In this document: in pieces, positions 23,554 to 31,037 of the stretch
Layout: the number at the start of each line of letters is the position of its first letter
How positions within the stretch are numbered: position 1 is the first letter of the stretch
Assembly (NCBI GenBank): GCA_028719205.1
Contig: JAQUKH010000028.1
Location: 1 to 33,708 of the forward strand
Direction: 5' to 3'
DNA length: 33,708 bases
Origin: a bacterium
GTDB lineage: Bacteria > JACRDZ01 > JAQUKH01
Position numbers and translations under genes: made by a program
Notes under the pieces: generated by a model
What the model was told of the DNA's origin: nothing
Seen by the model: only the letters and a program-made list of their open reading frames with translations
The model's database searches: none

Positions 23554-26244
23554 ATGAAAACAATATCACTTATGATTGATGGAAAGATTTATTCCGGAAA
23601 TGAAAACCAGAGCGTTTTGGATGTAGCTATAGAAAATGGGGTCTTTATTCCGCATTTATGCCATGACCCCCGGCTTGAGGCTTATGGCGGGTGCCGTATG
23701 TGTATAGTTGAAATCGAAGGAATGCGCGGGATGGTTACTTCCTGCACGGTGAAAATTAAAGAGGGAATGAAGGTTGTTACTAATAACGAGCTTCTAAACC
23801 GTCATAGAGTTATGATCCTGAAGTTTCTTCTGGCCAGTCATCCTAACGAATGTATGACCTGCAATAAATCAGGAGATTGTAAATTACAGGATCTGGCTTA
23901 TCATTATAAAATTGAAAATATCAGTCCGCTGCAAAAAGAAGAGAGGTCCTTTCCGCTGACAAAAGATAATCCTTTAATAGAGCTGGACCGGAACAAATGC
24001 ATAACCTGCGGCAAATGCGTAAGGATTTGCAACGAAGTTGTACAGCGTGACGTCTGGGCTTTCGCGAAACGAGGTATTAATACGGTAGTAACAACTCCCA
24101 TGTACCGTTCCATGGAAGAATCTGGCTGCGAGTTCTGCGGGCAATGTGTTTCGGCCTGTCCTACCGGCGCTTTAACTGAAAAGGCGAGCAAGGGCAAAGG
24201 CCGTTTATCGGATATGAAAAGAGTGCGTACAACCTGCAGTTACTGCGGGACCGGCTGTAATTTTTATTTGAACGCGAAAGATAATAAAGTGGTAAAAGTT
24301 ACTTCCTGTTTTGAGGGGCCTGTGAACCAGGGTAATCTTTGCGTGAAAGGAAGATTCGGATATGAATTTATAAACAGCCCTGACCGTATAATGAAGCCGA
24401 TGATACGGAAAAACGGCAAACTGGAGGAAGTGGAATATCAGGAAGCGATCGATTACACCGCGCGGAAATTTCTTGAGTTGAAGAAAAAATACGGGCCGGA
24501 TAGTTTGGGAGGATTTTCTTCTTCACGCTGTACAAATGAAGAAAATTATGTTACTGCCAAATTGGTCCGGGCGGTTTTTGGAACAAATAATATTGATAAC
24601 TGCGCTCGGGTCTGCCATGCGCCTTCCGTCGCTGGTTTGTCCGCCTGCTTCGGTTCGGGCGCGGCGACTAATTCTTTTGACCAGATCGAAGACGCAGATG
24701 TTCTGTTTATAACCGGTTCAAATACTACTGAAGCGCATCCTATAGTCAGCCTTAAAGTAAAGAAAGCGCTGCGGAATGGTGCAAAAATAATAGTAGCCGA
24801 TCCCAGAAAGATAGAACTTGCTTATAAAGCCGAAATATGGCTCGATTTGCGGCCGGGAACAAATATAGCTCTTCTTAACGGAATGATGAATGTGATTCTT
24901 AAAGAAGGCTTGCAGAACGATAAGTTTGTAAAAGACAGGACGGAAGGTTATGACGCGTTTGTTAAAGTAGTCAGCAAATATACACCCGAATATGCTGAAA
25001 AAATTACAGGGGTAGACAGGAATAAAATAATAGAAGCCGCGAGATTGTACGCGAAGGCGGAAAAGGCGTCAATATTATACAGCCTTGGAATGACGGAACA
25101 TAATACAGGCACGCTGAACGTTATGTCCATGGGAAACCTGGCGATGCTTTGTGGCCAGGTTGGAAGAAGATCGACCGGTGTAAATCCTCTTCGCGGGCAG
25201 AACAATGTCCAGGGAGCGTGTGATATGGGGGCCCTGCCGAATGTGTTTTCAGGTTATCAGAAAGTTGATGACCCCGCTATTCGCGCGAAATTTGAAAAGT
25301 TCTGGGGAGTTAAACTTCCGGAAACAAAAGGCATGCAGTCAACAAAAATGATCGAGGCGGCGCATGAAGGAAAATTAAAAGGTTTGTTTATTCTGGGCGA
25401 GGATCCCGCTCACACGGATCCGAATATCAGCCTTGTAAAAGAATCGCTTGAAAAACTGGAGTTTCTTGTTGTTCAGGAATTATTCCATACAAAAACAACA
25501 GAGCTTGCTCACGTTGTTTTTCCTGCGGCAAGTTTCGCGGAATGTAATGGAACATTCACGAACGGAGAAAGAAGGATTCAGTTGGTAATGAAGGCGATAC
25601 CCCCGCTGCCAGGGCGTGAAAACTGGCAGACTATATGTGATATCTCAACGGCAATGGGTTATCCGATGTATTATAATAACGCGTTTGAAATTATGGAAGA
25701 GGTTGCGGCTGTATCTCCGATGTTTGCCGGTATAACTTTTGAAAGGCTGAAGGAAAAAGGTTTACAGTGGCCGATACCTGACAGAAAACATCCTGGGACT
25801 TGTACCATGTATGAAAAGGCTTTTAATTTCCCATCGGGATTAGGGAAGTTTAACGCGATCGAACATAAAGATCCGATCGAAATGCCGGATAAAGAGTATC
25901 CGTATACTTTAATTACAGGCCGTCGCCGCGAGCATTATAATAACGGTTCAATGACAAGGCGAAGTAACGGTATCATGGAGATCTGGCCTGAAGAAACATT
26001 AGAGATAAGTCCGTCTGACGCGAAAAAATTGGTGATTACCGACGGTGAATATGTAAATTTGATATCCCGCCGCGGAAAAGTAAAAATCAAGGCAAGGGTT
26101 ACTGAAAAAGCGAGAGAGGGAAGATTTTTTACCTCTTTCCATTATATAAAAACTTTGACAAATCTGGTTACTAATTCGGTTTTTGATCCCATGGCGGGAA
26201 CACCGGAATATAAGGCGTGCGCGGTCAAGGTGGAAAAAATATAA
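23554..26244 (+). CDS. fdhA: Formate dehydrogenase catalytic subunit (Mo/W, Cys type) with NuoG-like N-terminus
   Basis: An 896-residue cytoplasmic enzyme subunit that interconverts formate and CO2. Residues 1-80 are a [2Fe-2S] domain (CHDPRLEAYGGCRMC), 80-120 carry the His/Cys [4Fe-4S] site (HPNECMTCNKSGDC), 140-215 two ferredoxin-type clusters (CITCGKCVRIC, CEFCGQCVSACP). From about 225 comes the molybdopterin oxidoreductase with its own cluster motif (CSYCGTGC). The active residue is Cys354 followed by His355 in ARVCHAPSVAG; it is TGC, so this is a cysteine, not a selenocysteine, enzyme. The C-terminal cofactor-binding domain begins near PYTLITGRRREHYN. The N-terminal electron relay fits the NuoE/NuoF subunits later in the operon, giving an NAD-dependent or bifurcating complex. 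GGGAGGAG precedes the ATG. Control by the ZTP riboswitch is predicted. Confidence 0.95.
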   Translation: MKTISLMIDGKIYSGNENQSVLDVAIENGVFIPHLCHDPRLEAYGGCRMCIVEIEGMRGMVTSCTVKIKEGMKVVTNNELLNRHRVMILKFLLASHPNECMTCNKSGDCKLQDLAYHYKIENISPLQKEERSFPLTKDNPLIELDRNKCITCGKCVRICNEVVQRDVWAFAKRGINTVVTTPMYRSMEESGCEFCGQCVSACPTGALTEKASKGKGRLSDMKRVRTTCSYCGTGCNFYLNAKDNKVVKVTSCFEGPVNQGNLCVKGRFGYEFINSPDRIMKPMIRKNGKLEEVEYQEAIDYTARKFLELKKKYGPDSLGGFSSSRCTNEENYVTAKLVRAVFGTNNIDNCARVCHAPSVAGLSACFGSGAATNSFDQIEDADVLFITGSNTTEAHPIVSLKVKKALRNGAKIIVADPRKIELAYKAEIWLDLRPGTNIALLNGMMNVILKEGLQNDKFVKDRTEGYDAFVKVVSKYTPEYAEKITGVDRNKIIEAARLYAKAEKASILYSLGMTEHNTGTLNVMSMGNLAMLCGQVGRRSTGVNPLRGQNNVQGACDMGALPNVFSGYQKVDDPAIRAKFEKFWGVKLPETKGMQSTKMIEAAHEGKLKGLFILGEDPAHTDPNISLVKESLEKLEFLVVQELFHTKTTELAHVVFPAASFAECNGTFTNGERRIQLVMKAIPPLPGRENWQTICDISTAMGYPMYYNNAFEIMEEVAAVSPMFAGITFERLKEKGLQWPIPDRKHPGTCTMYEKAFNFPSGLGKFNAIEHKDPIEMPDKEYPYTLITGRRREHYNNGSMTRRSNGIMEIWPEETLEISPSDAKKLVITDGEYVNLISRRGKVKIKARVTEKAREGRFFTSFHYIKTLTNLVTNSVFDPMAGTPEYKACAVKVEKI

Positions 26245-26258
26245 TCGTGGTTTTTGAA

Positions 26259-26327
26259 TGTAGGGGCAGGCCCCTGTGCCTGCCCAAATAATAAATTATA
26301 GGGCAACCACAGGGGGTTGCCCCTACA
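26259..26327. repeat. Double-hairpin palindromic repeat, copy 2
   Basis: Arms 26259-26285 and 26301-26327 with a 15-base spacer that begins AAATAATA as in copy 1. The left arm folds as GGGCAGGC/GCCTGCCC, the right as GGGCAACC/GGTTGCCC; outer ends are again TGTAGGGGC and GCCCCTACA. It lies between fdhA and the FmdE-like gene and ends four bases before that gene's ATG. Confidence 0.9.
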
Positions 26328-26331
26328 ATAA

Positions 26332-26901
26332 ATGAACCGTTGGCGGAATATAGATGACAATTTACTGAAAGACGCAGCGCTTTTCCATGGCCGTCTGGCG
26401 CCGGGATTGTATCTTGGATTTTTTATGGTAAAAAAGGCGCGGGAGCTGCTTGGTTCGCCGGAGATGATCGACGCGGTATCTGAAACTGTAAAATGCCTGC
26501 CGGATTCCGTGCAGTTGACGACACCGTGTACGGTAGGCAACGGTTGGTTAAAGGTTTTTGATTATGGTAATTTTGCCCTGACCCTTTATGATAAAAAAAC
26601 AAAAGAAGGTGTCAGGATCTGGGTTGATTTGAATAAAATTCCTAAAGACACGCTTTTTTATAAATGGTTCACCCGCCTGGAGAAAGAAAAAGAAGGTGAC
26701 GAAGAGGTACTCTTAGGAGAAATAAAACGGTTGAATGTAAAACTATTTTCTTTCAGCCGGGTAAAAGTTGAAATTGAAAAAGGCAAACATCTGCCTTTGA
26801 TGGCATGTGAAAAGTGTAAAGAGTTATTTCCCGTAAAAAATAATGTTAATGGGTTATGTTTAAGTTGTCAGGGTAAAGGATACTGGAAAACTATTGGATA
26901 G
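26332..26901 (+). CDS. FmdE-like metal-binding protein with C-terminal zinc ribbon
   Basis: A 189-residue protein resembling subunit E of formylmethanofuran dehydrogenase (FmdE). The N-terminal part has FHGRLAPG, KCLPDSVQLTTPCTVGNGWL and FALTLYDK, which follow the FmdE pattern of a His motif, a CxxD motif and a CTxGN motif. In the FmdE family the first motif is usually FHGH; here the second His is Arg. Two Cys pairs at the C-terminus (CEKC and CLSC, about residues 162-183) form a probable zinc ribbon. Bacterial relatives often accompany molybdopterin enzymes, and this one is inside the formate dehydrogenase operon, so a role in cofactor or metal handling is likely but unproven. There is no ribosome-binding site; the repeat ends four bases ahead. 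fdhD starts two bases after its stop. Confidence 0.8.
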   Translation: MNRWRNIDDNLLKDAALFHGRLAPGLYLGFFMVKKARELLGSPEMIDAVSETVKCLPDSVQLTTPCTVGNGWLKVFDYGNFALTLYDKKTKEGVRIWVDLNKIPKDTLFYKWFTRLEKEKEGDEEVLLGEIKRLNVKLFSFSRVKVEIEKGKHLPLMACEKCKELFPVKNNVNGLCLSCQGKGYWKTIG

Positions 26902-26903
26902 TT

Positions 26904-27728
26904 ATGACAGGTAATGTTTCTAAAGGTAAAAATTTTTGTTTTACGGATAATAAAGTAAAACTCGTCAACGGTATGATGGTGAGGGAAGAACCGTTAAGTA
27001 TTATTGTGGACGGTGATCCTTACAGTGTCCTGATGAGGACACCGGGTGATGAAGAAGACCTGGTACTTGGATTTCTCTATAGTGAAGGGGTTATCAGCAG
27101 CCCGGAAGAAATAGATTTTATTCATTATTGTTCGCAGGAAAAAGAAAAAAATTCGGTTGTTGCCGGGTTAAAAAACAGGAAAAATATAAGGCGAAAAAAG
27201 CGGGCTTATGAAGTCCGTTCAAGCTGCGGGATCTGCGGGAAAGAGGTAATTGAAGATTTAAGGAAAAATTTAAAAAATATTTCTTCAGAGGAAATTTTTT
27301 TCTTTAAAAATTTAATTAATCTTGATAAAAAAATAGTTAAGAAGCAAAAGATCTTTAAATTAACAGGCGGGACGCATGCCGCCGCCCTTTTTGACAGAGA
27401 AGGGAAACTCATTTTATTGAGGGAGGATATAGGCAGGCATAACGCGCTGGATAAGGTTATCGGGCATATCCTGAAAAACGGGATCGATTGCCGGGACAAA
27501 ATCATATTTTTAAGCGGCCGGACAAGTTATGAAATGATCCTTAAAGTGATCCGCCTGGGCGCGCCGGTTGTCGCGTCTATTTCAGGAACGACAAGCCTGG
27601 CGGTGGATTTGAGTAAGGAATTTAATTTAACATTAATTGGATTTCTGCGGGGAGAAAAAATGACGGTTTACACTCACCCGTGGAGAATTGGGAGGTTCCA
27701 TGAAAAACAAGAAAAAATCAGAAGGTAA
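26904..27728 (+). CDS. fdhD: Formate dehydrogenase accessory sulfurtransferase FdhD
   Basis: A 274-residue protein that moves a sulfur atom from a cysteine desulfurase onto the molybdopterin cofactor before it enters FdhA. Family motifs: REEPLSIIVDG near the start, TPGDEEDLVLGFLYSEGVI, the functional C108-x2-C111 loop (SSCGICG), GGTHAAALF, REDIGRHNALDKVIG, and SGRTSYEMILK. Length is typical. It begins two bases after the FmdE-like stop and overlaps the start of nuoE by 29 bases. The usual sulfur donor is IscS; the only homologue in this window lacks the PLP lysine, so another desulfurase elsewhere or an altered mechanism is needed. Confidence 0.95.
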   Translation: MTGNVSKGKNFCFTDNKVKLVNGMMVREEPLSIIVDGDPYSVLMRTPGDEEDLVLGFLYSEGVISSPEEIDFIHYCSQEKEKNSVVAGLKNRKNIRRKKRAYEVRSSCGICGKEVIEDLRKNLKNISSEEIFFFKNLINLDKKIVKKQKIFKLTGGTHAAALFDREGKLILLREDIGRHNALDKVIGHILKNGIDCRDKIIFLSGRTSYEMILKVIRLGAPVVASISGTTSLAVDLSKEFNLTLIGFLRGEKMTVYTHPWRIGRFHEKQEKIRR

Positions 27729-28218
27729 AATTAAATCAAAAGATAAATGTGGTTGCGCAGTAAGCTGTGAATCAGAAGAAATTATAAAAGGATTTTCGCA
27801 TCAGGGGAAACAATATGTAATTCCTCTTTTGCAAAAAGTGCAGGAGCAGGATGGTTATATAAGCGAAGAGACTATGGATCTTGTTTCGGAAAAACTGGGT
27901 GTTCCTGTAAGCCAGGTATACGCGATCACTACTTTTTATTCTTATTTCCGCCTGCAGCCGATAGGAAAACATTTGGTCCGTCCGTGCAGGGGAACAGCAT
28001 GCCATGTGAAAGGGTCAAAACGGATCATTGAAAAGATAAAAGAACATTTAGACCTGAAGGGAGATATAGATACAACGGCTGATAACCAATTTACAGTCGC
28101 GCCTGTGGCGTGCCTGGGAACCTGCGGATTGGCGCCGGTTATGATGATAGGGAATAATGTTTACGGCAATCTTAATGAAGAAAATGCCGGGAAAATAATA
28201 GACAGGCTGAAAAGTTAG
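27700..28218 (+). CDS. nuoE: NuoE-like [2Fe-2S] subunit of the formate dehydrogenase complex
   Basis: A 172-residue NuoE/HndA-type subunit with a thioredoxin-like [2Fe-2S] domain. The four ligands are visible as C-x4-C in CRGTACHVKG and C-x3-C in ACLGTCGLAP. The N-terminal helical part has YVIPLLQKVQEQDGYI and KLGVPVSQVYAITTFYSYF. The first 20 residues are Lys-rich and contain CGCAVSC, an extra cysteine cluster not typical of the family. I place the start at ATG 27700, with GGGAGG five bases upstream, rather than the TTG at 27688. It would pass electrons between FdhA and NuoF. nuoF follows after ten bases. Confidence 0.93.
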   Translation: MKNKKKSEGKIKSKDKCGCAVSCESEEIIKGFSHQGKQYVIPLLQKVQEQDGYISEETMDLVSEKLGVPVSQVYAITTFYSYFRLQPIGKHLVRPCRGTACHVKGSKRIIEKIKEHLDLKGDIDTTADNQFTVAPVACLGTCGLAPVMMIGNNVYGNLNEENAGKIIDRLKS

Positions 28219-28228
28219 GGAGGAAAAA

Positions 28229-30025
28229 ATGATAAAAAAAGGAACGAAAATATATATTGGTATGGCGACCTGTGGTTTAGCCGCCGGCGGACAGGAAGTT
28301 TATGACAGCTTTGTTTCTAAATTAGGTAAAAAAGAAAGTAATGTTCAGTTAATTCCCACGGGATGTATCGGAGTTTGTTCACGTGAGGTGATAGTTGACG
28401 TGGAAGTGCCGGGAATGAACCGTGTTACCTATGAAAAAGTAAAACCTGAGATGGTGGAAAAAATAATTTCGGAGCATCTGGAAAAAGATCAGCCTGTAAA
28501 TGAATGGGTTTTTGGCCAATCAGGTGATAAAAAAGTATATCCCGGGATCGAAATGTATCAGGACCTGCCGATGTTCAAAAATCAGGTAAGGATCGTTTTA
28601 CGGAATTGCGGTTCCATTGATCCGGATAAAATTGAGGATTATATAAATGCCGGCGGATATAAGGCGATCAAGAAAGCGTTAAAAATGGGGCAGTCAGCGG
28701 TGATCGCGGAGATCACAAAAGCAGGGCTTCGGGGAAGAGGCGGAGCGGGTTTTCCGACAGGAAAGAAGTGGGATATCGCGTTACAGCAGAAATCCGGCCA
28801 GAAATATTTTATTTGTAACGCGGATGAAGGTGATCCCGGAGCGTTCATGAACCGGAGCACCCTTGAGGGTGACCCTCACGCGGTAATTGAAGGATTAATC
28901 ATAGGCGGTTACGCTATCGGTGCCAGTAAAGGTTATATCTATTGCCGCGCTGAATATCCGTTAGCGGTGAAAAGGCTGCATCTCGCGCTTGAACAGGCAA
29001 GAGAAAAAGGTTTTCTCGGGAAGAAGATATTAGGAAGTGATTTTGATTTTGACATTACGGTAAAGGAAGGAGCCGGCGCGTTTGTTTGCGGCGAAGAAAC
29101 GGCGCTTATCGCGTCTATCGAAGGCGAAAGAGGAATGCCAAGGCCCCGTCCGCCATATCCGGCGCAATCGGGACTATGGGGAAAACCGACAAATATAAAT
29201 AATGTTGAGACACTCGCGAATATTCCATACATAATTAATGAAGGCGGGGAAAAATTCGCGTCTTTTGGAACAGAAAAAAGCAAGGGAACGAAGGTATTCG
29301 CTATTACCGGAAAAATTAAAAATACGGGTTTAGTTGAAGTCCCGATGGGAATTACAATTAATGATATGATCTATAAAGTTGCCGGCGGGATGGCGACAAA
29401 AAAGAAATTTAAGGCTATTCAGGTTGGAGGGCCTTCAGGCGGTTGCGTGACGGCCGCGCTGGGTGACACGAAAATAGATTATGAATCATTGGTTTCCGTC
29501 GGGGCGATCATGGGGTCCGGCGGAGCGGTTGTTCTTGATGAAGGGAACTGTATGGTTGACACGGCTAGATTTTTCCTGGAGTTTACCAAGAGTGAATCCT
29601 GCGGGAAATGCGCGCCGTGCCGTCTGGGTATCAGCCAGATGCTTTCTATTCTTAATCGTATTTGTGAAGGAAAAGGAAAACCGGAAGATAAAGTCGCTTT
29701 AGTGCAGATCGCGGAAACGGTTAAAGGCGCTTCTTTATGCGGGCTTGGCCAGACTTCGCCGAATCCGGTTATTACGACTTTGCGTTATTTCGAAAAAGAA
29801 TATGATGAACATATCAATGAGAAAAAATGCAAGGCGGGTATCTGCGCGGAGCTTTTAAGGTTTGAAGTCGATGAAACGATCTGTAAAAAATGCGGGATCT
29901 GCGTGAAACAATGTCCGGCTCAGGCCATACAGGGCGGCGCGAAAACGCTCGCGAAAATAGATAAAAGTAAATGCACGAAATGCCGGAAATGCATTGAGGC
30001 CTGCCCGTTCTGCGCGATCTATTAA
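28229..30025 (+). CDS. nuoF: NuoF-like NAD(H)-binding flavoprotein subunit with ferredoxin domain
   Basis: A 598-residue subunit of the NuoF/HndC type. Residues 1-100 are a thioredoxin-like [2Fe-2S] domain (MATCG near 12, TGCIGVCSRE). The FMN/NADH-binding core has GLRGRGGAGFPTGKKW, CNADEGDPGAFMNRS and GAGAFVCGEETALIAS. Near residue 455 is the [4Fe-4S] motif ESCGKCAPCRLG. The C-terminus carries two ferredoxin-type clusters (CKKCGICVKQCP, CTKCRKCIEACP). This layout matches the NAD-linked and electron-bifurcating hydrogenases and formate dehydrogenases, so NAD coupling is clear and bifurcation with ferredoxin is possible. AGGGAGGA precedes the ATG. It is the last gene of the operon, followed by a strong terminator. 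Confidence 0.95.
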   Translation: MIKKGTKIYIGMATCGLAAGGQEVYDSFVSKLGKKESNVQLIPTGCIGVCSREVIVDVEVPGMNRVTYEKVKPEMVEKIISEHLEKDQPVNEWVFGQSGDKKVYPGIEMYQDLPMFKNQVRIVLRNCGSIDPDKIEDYINAGGYKAIKKALKMGQSAVIAEITKAGLRGRGGAGFPTGKKWDIALQQKSGQKYFICNADEGDPGAFMNRSTLEGDPHAVIEGLIIGGYAIGASKGYIYCRAEYPLAVKRLHLALEQAREKGFLGKKILGSDFDFDITVKEGAGAFVCGEETALIASIEGERGMPRPRPPYPAQSGLWGKPTNINNVETLANIPYIINEGGEKFASFGTEKSKGTKVFAITGKIKNTGLVEVPMGITINDMIYKVAGGMATKKKFKAIQVGGPSGGCVTAALGDTKIDYESLVSVGAIMGSGGAVVLDEGNCMVDTARFFLEFTKSESCGKCAPCRLGISQMLSILNRICEGKGKPEDKVALVQIAETVKGASLCGLGQTSPNPVITTLRYFEKEYDEHINEKKCKAGICAELLRFEVDETICKKCGICVKQCPAQAIQGGAKTLAKIDKSKCTKCRKCIEACPFCAIY

Positions 30026-30048
30026 TATTTTTATCTTTTAATAATACA

Positions 30049-30081
30049 GGGAGAATGATAAACTTATCATTCTCCCTTTTT
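30049..30081 (+). terminator. Rho-independent terminator of the formate dehydrogenase operon
   Basis: GGGAGAATGATAA (30049-30061) pairs perfectly with TTATCATTCTCCC (30064-30076) and is followed by TTTTT. It lies 24 bases after the nuoF stop. Confidence 0.93.
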
Positions 30082-30094
30082 GATTTTAAAATCT

Positions 30095-30180
30095 CTAAAC
30101 CCCCTTTTATTCCCCCTTATCAGGGGGATAAAAAATTTTTTTTGTTTCTCCCCTGATAAGGGGAGATCAAGAAGGGTTAG
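30095..30180. repeat. Second type of double-hairpin repeat
   Basis: An imperfect inverted repeat running from CTAAAC (30095) to GGTTAG (30180). Each half contains its own hairpin: CCCCCT/AGGGGG (30112-30127, loop TATC) and CTCCCCT/AGGGGAG (30148-30165, loop GATA). A 20-base A/T-rich spacer lies between. Architecture is like the repeat at 101-162, but the sequence is different. Only one copy is in the window. Confidence 0.8.
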
Positions 30181-30215
30181 GAGTGTTAGAATTTTGCCAA
30201 AGTCGAGTTGCTAAA

Positions 30216-30770
30216 ATGAACATATTTACAATCATAATTATAGGTATCGCCTTATCGATGGATGTGTTTGCCATTTCCGTAACAAGCGGAGCCGCGATAA
30301 AGGACCTGAAGATAAATCACGTTTTGAAAATAGCGTTTTTTTTCGGTTTGATCCAGTCCGGCATGTTTCTCATCGGGGATCTTTTAGGTTTCAGTATGCG
30401 GGACCTTATTTCAGGTATAGACCATTGGATCTCGTTTTCGCTTTTGAGTTTGATCGGCGGTAAAATGATCTATGAATCATTTCAAATAGGGGATGATGTA
30501 AAAAGAGACCCGCATGACACCTTTGTCCTTATCGCCCTTGCGGTCGCCACCAGTATTGACGCCTTCGCGGTAGGATTAAGTTTCGCGTTATTAAAAGTCC
30601 CGGTTTTTTTGCCCGCGTTAATTATCGGTGTTGTCACCTTTGTGATATCTTCCATCGGTGTTCTTATCGGGGAAAAGATCGGCCATTTCTTTGAAAATAA
30701 GATCGAGATCGCCGGCGGTTTGATCTTAATAGCGATCGGGGTGAAGATCTTATTTGAACATATTATGTAA
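30216..30770 (+). CDS. mntP: Manganese efflux pump MntP
   Basis: A 184-residue inner-membrane protein with six predicted helices, the length of MntP/YebN. The two conserved acidic motifs are SMDVFAISVTSGA near residue 15 in the first helix and SIDAFAVGLSFALL near 113. It exports manganese when levels are high. A GTG at 30183 opens the frame, but the family N-terminus starts at the ATG at 30216; no good ribosome-binding site precedes it. Many mntP genes are under a yybP-ykoY Mn riboswitch; the 190 bases upstream hold a terminator and a repeat, and I see no such RNA. Confidence 0.92.
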   Translation: MNIFTIIIIGIALSMDVFAISVTSGAAIKDLKINHVLKIAFFFGLIQSGMFLIGDLLGFSMRDLISGIDHWISFSLLSLIGGKMIYESFQIGDDVKRDPHDTFVLIALAVATSIDAFAVGLSFALLKVPVFLPALIIGVVTFVISSIGVLIGEKIGHFFENKIEIAGGLILIAIGVKILFEHIM

Positions 30771-30985
30771 GGCTGATTTTTCTCATCTTCGAAATATTCC
30801 TTTCACTTCTTTTTTTAAAATGGCTTAATTTTGAATTTAAATATTGCCAGGTATACTGATCAAGGTATATTAAATGGAAACTGGATAACATGACAAATGG
30901 GATATTACCCAACTCGGTAAGTATAATAAAATCAAGTAGTTAGGTCATTTTTTATTTCTATTTTAATTGACCATTTTAAAACTCT

Positions 30986-31012
30986 TTGATATTATCCAAG
31001 AAACTATATAAT
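30986..31012 (+). promoter_or_regulatory. Possible promoter of the gene at 31038
   Basis: TTGATA (30986-30991) and TATAAT (31007-31012) with a 15-base spacer, shorter than ideal. AAGGA at 31027-31031 gives a ribosome-binding site for the ATG at 31038. The rest of the non-coding stretch 30771-31037 is AT-rich with no structure I can name. Confidence 0.4.
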
Positions 31013-31037
31013 AATATGTTATAACTAAGGATAATTA

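Noticed and set aside
24601-24618. Selenocysteine codon in fdhA
   Set aside because: The active-site codon at 24613 is TGC (Cys), and no in-frame TGA occurs in the gene.
26142-26540. 132-codon minus-strand frame across the second repeat
   Set aside because: Spans the end of fdhA, the palindromic repeat and the start of the FmdE-like gene, all explained by the plus strand.
30082-30215. yybP-ykoY manganese riboswitch upstream of mntP
   Set aside because: The interval is taken by a terminator and a palindromic repeat; the aptamer core is not present.
30840-30960. Possible small RNA or tRNA-like element with AGGTATA repeats and GGTCA/TGACC arms
   Set aside because: Repeats are short and the region is AT-rich; no cloverleaf or terminator could be drawn.
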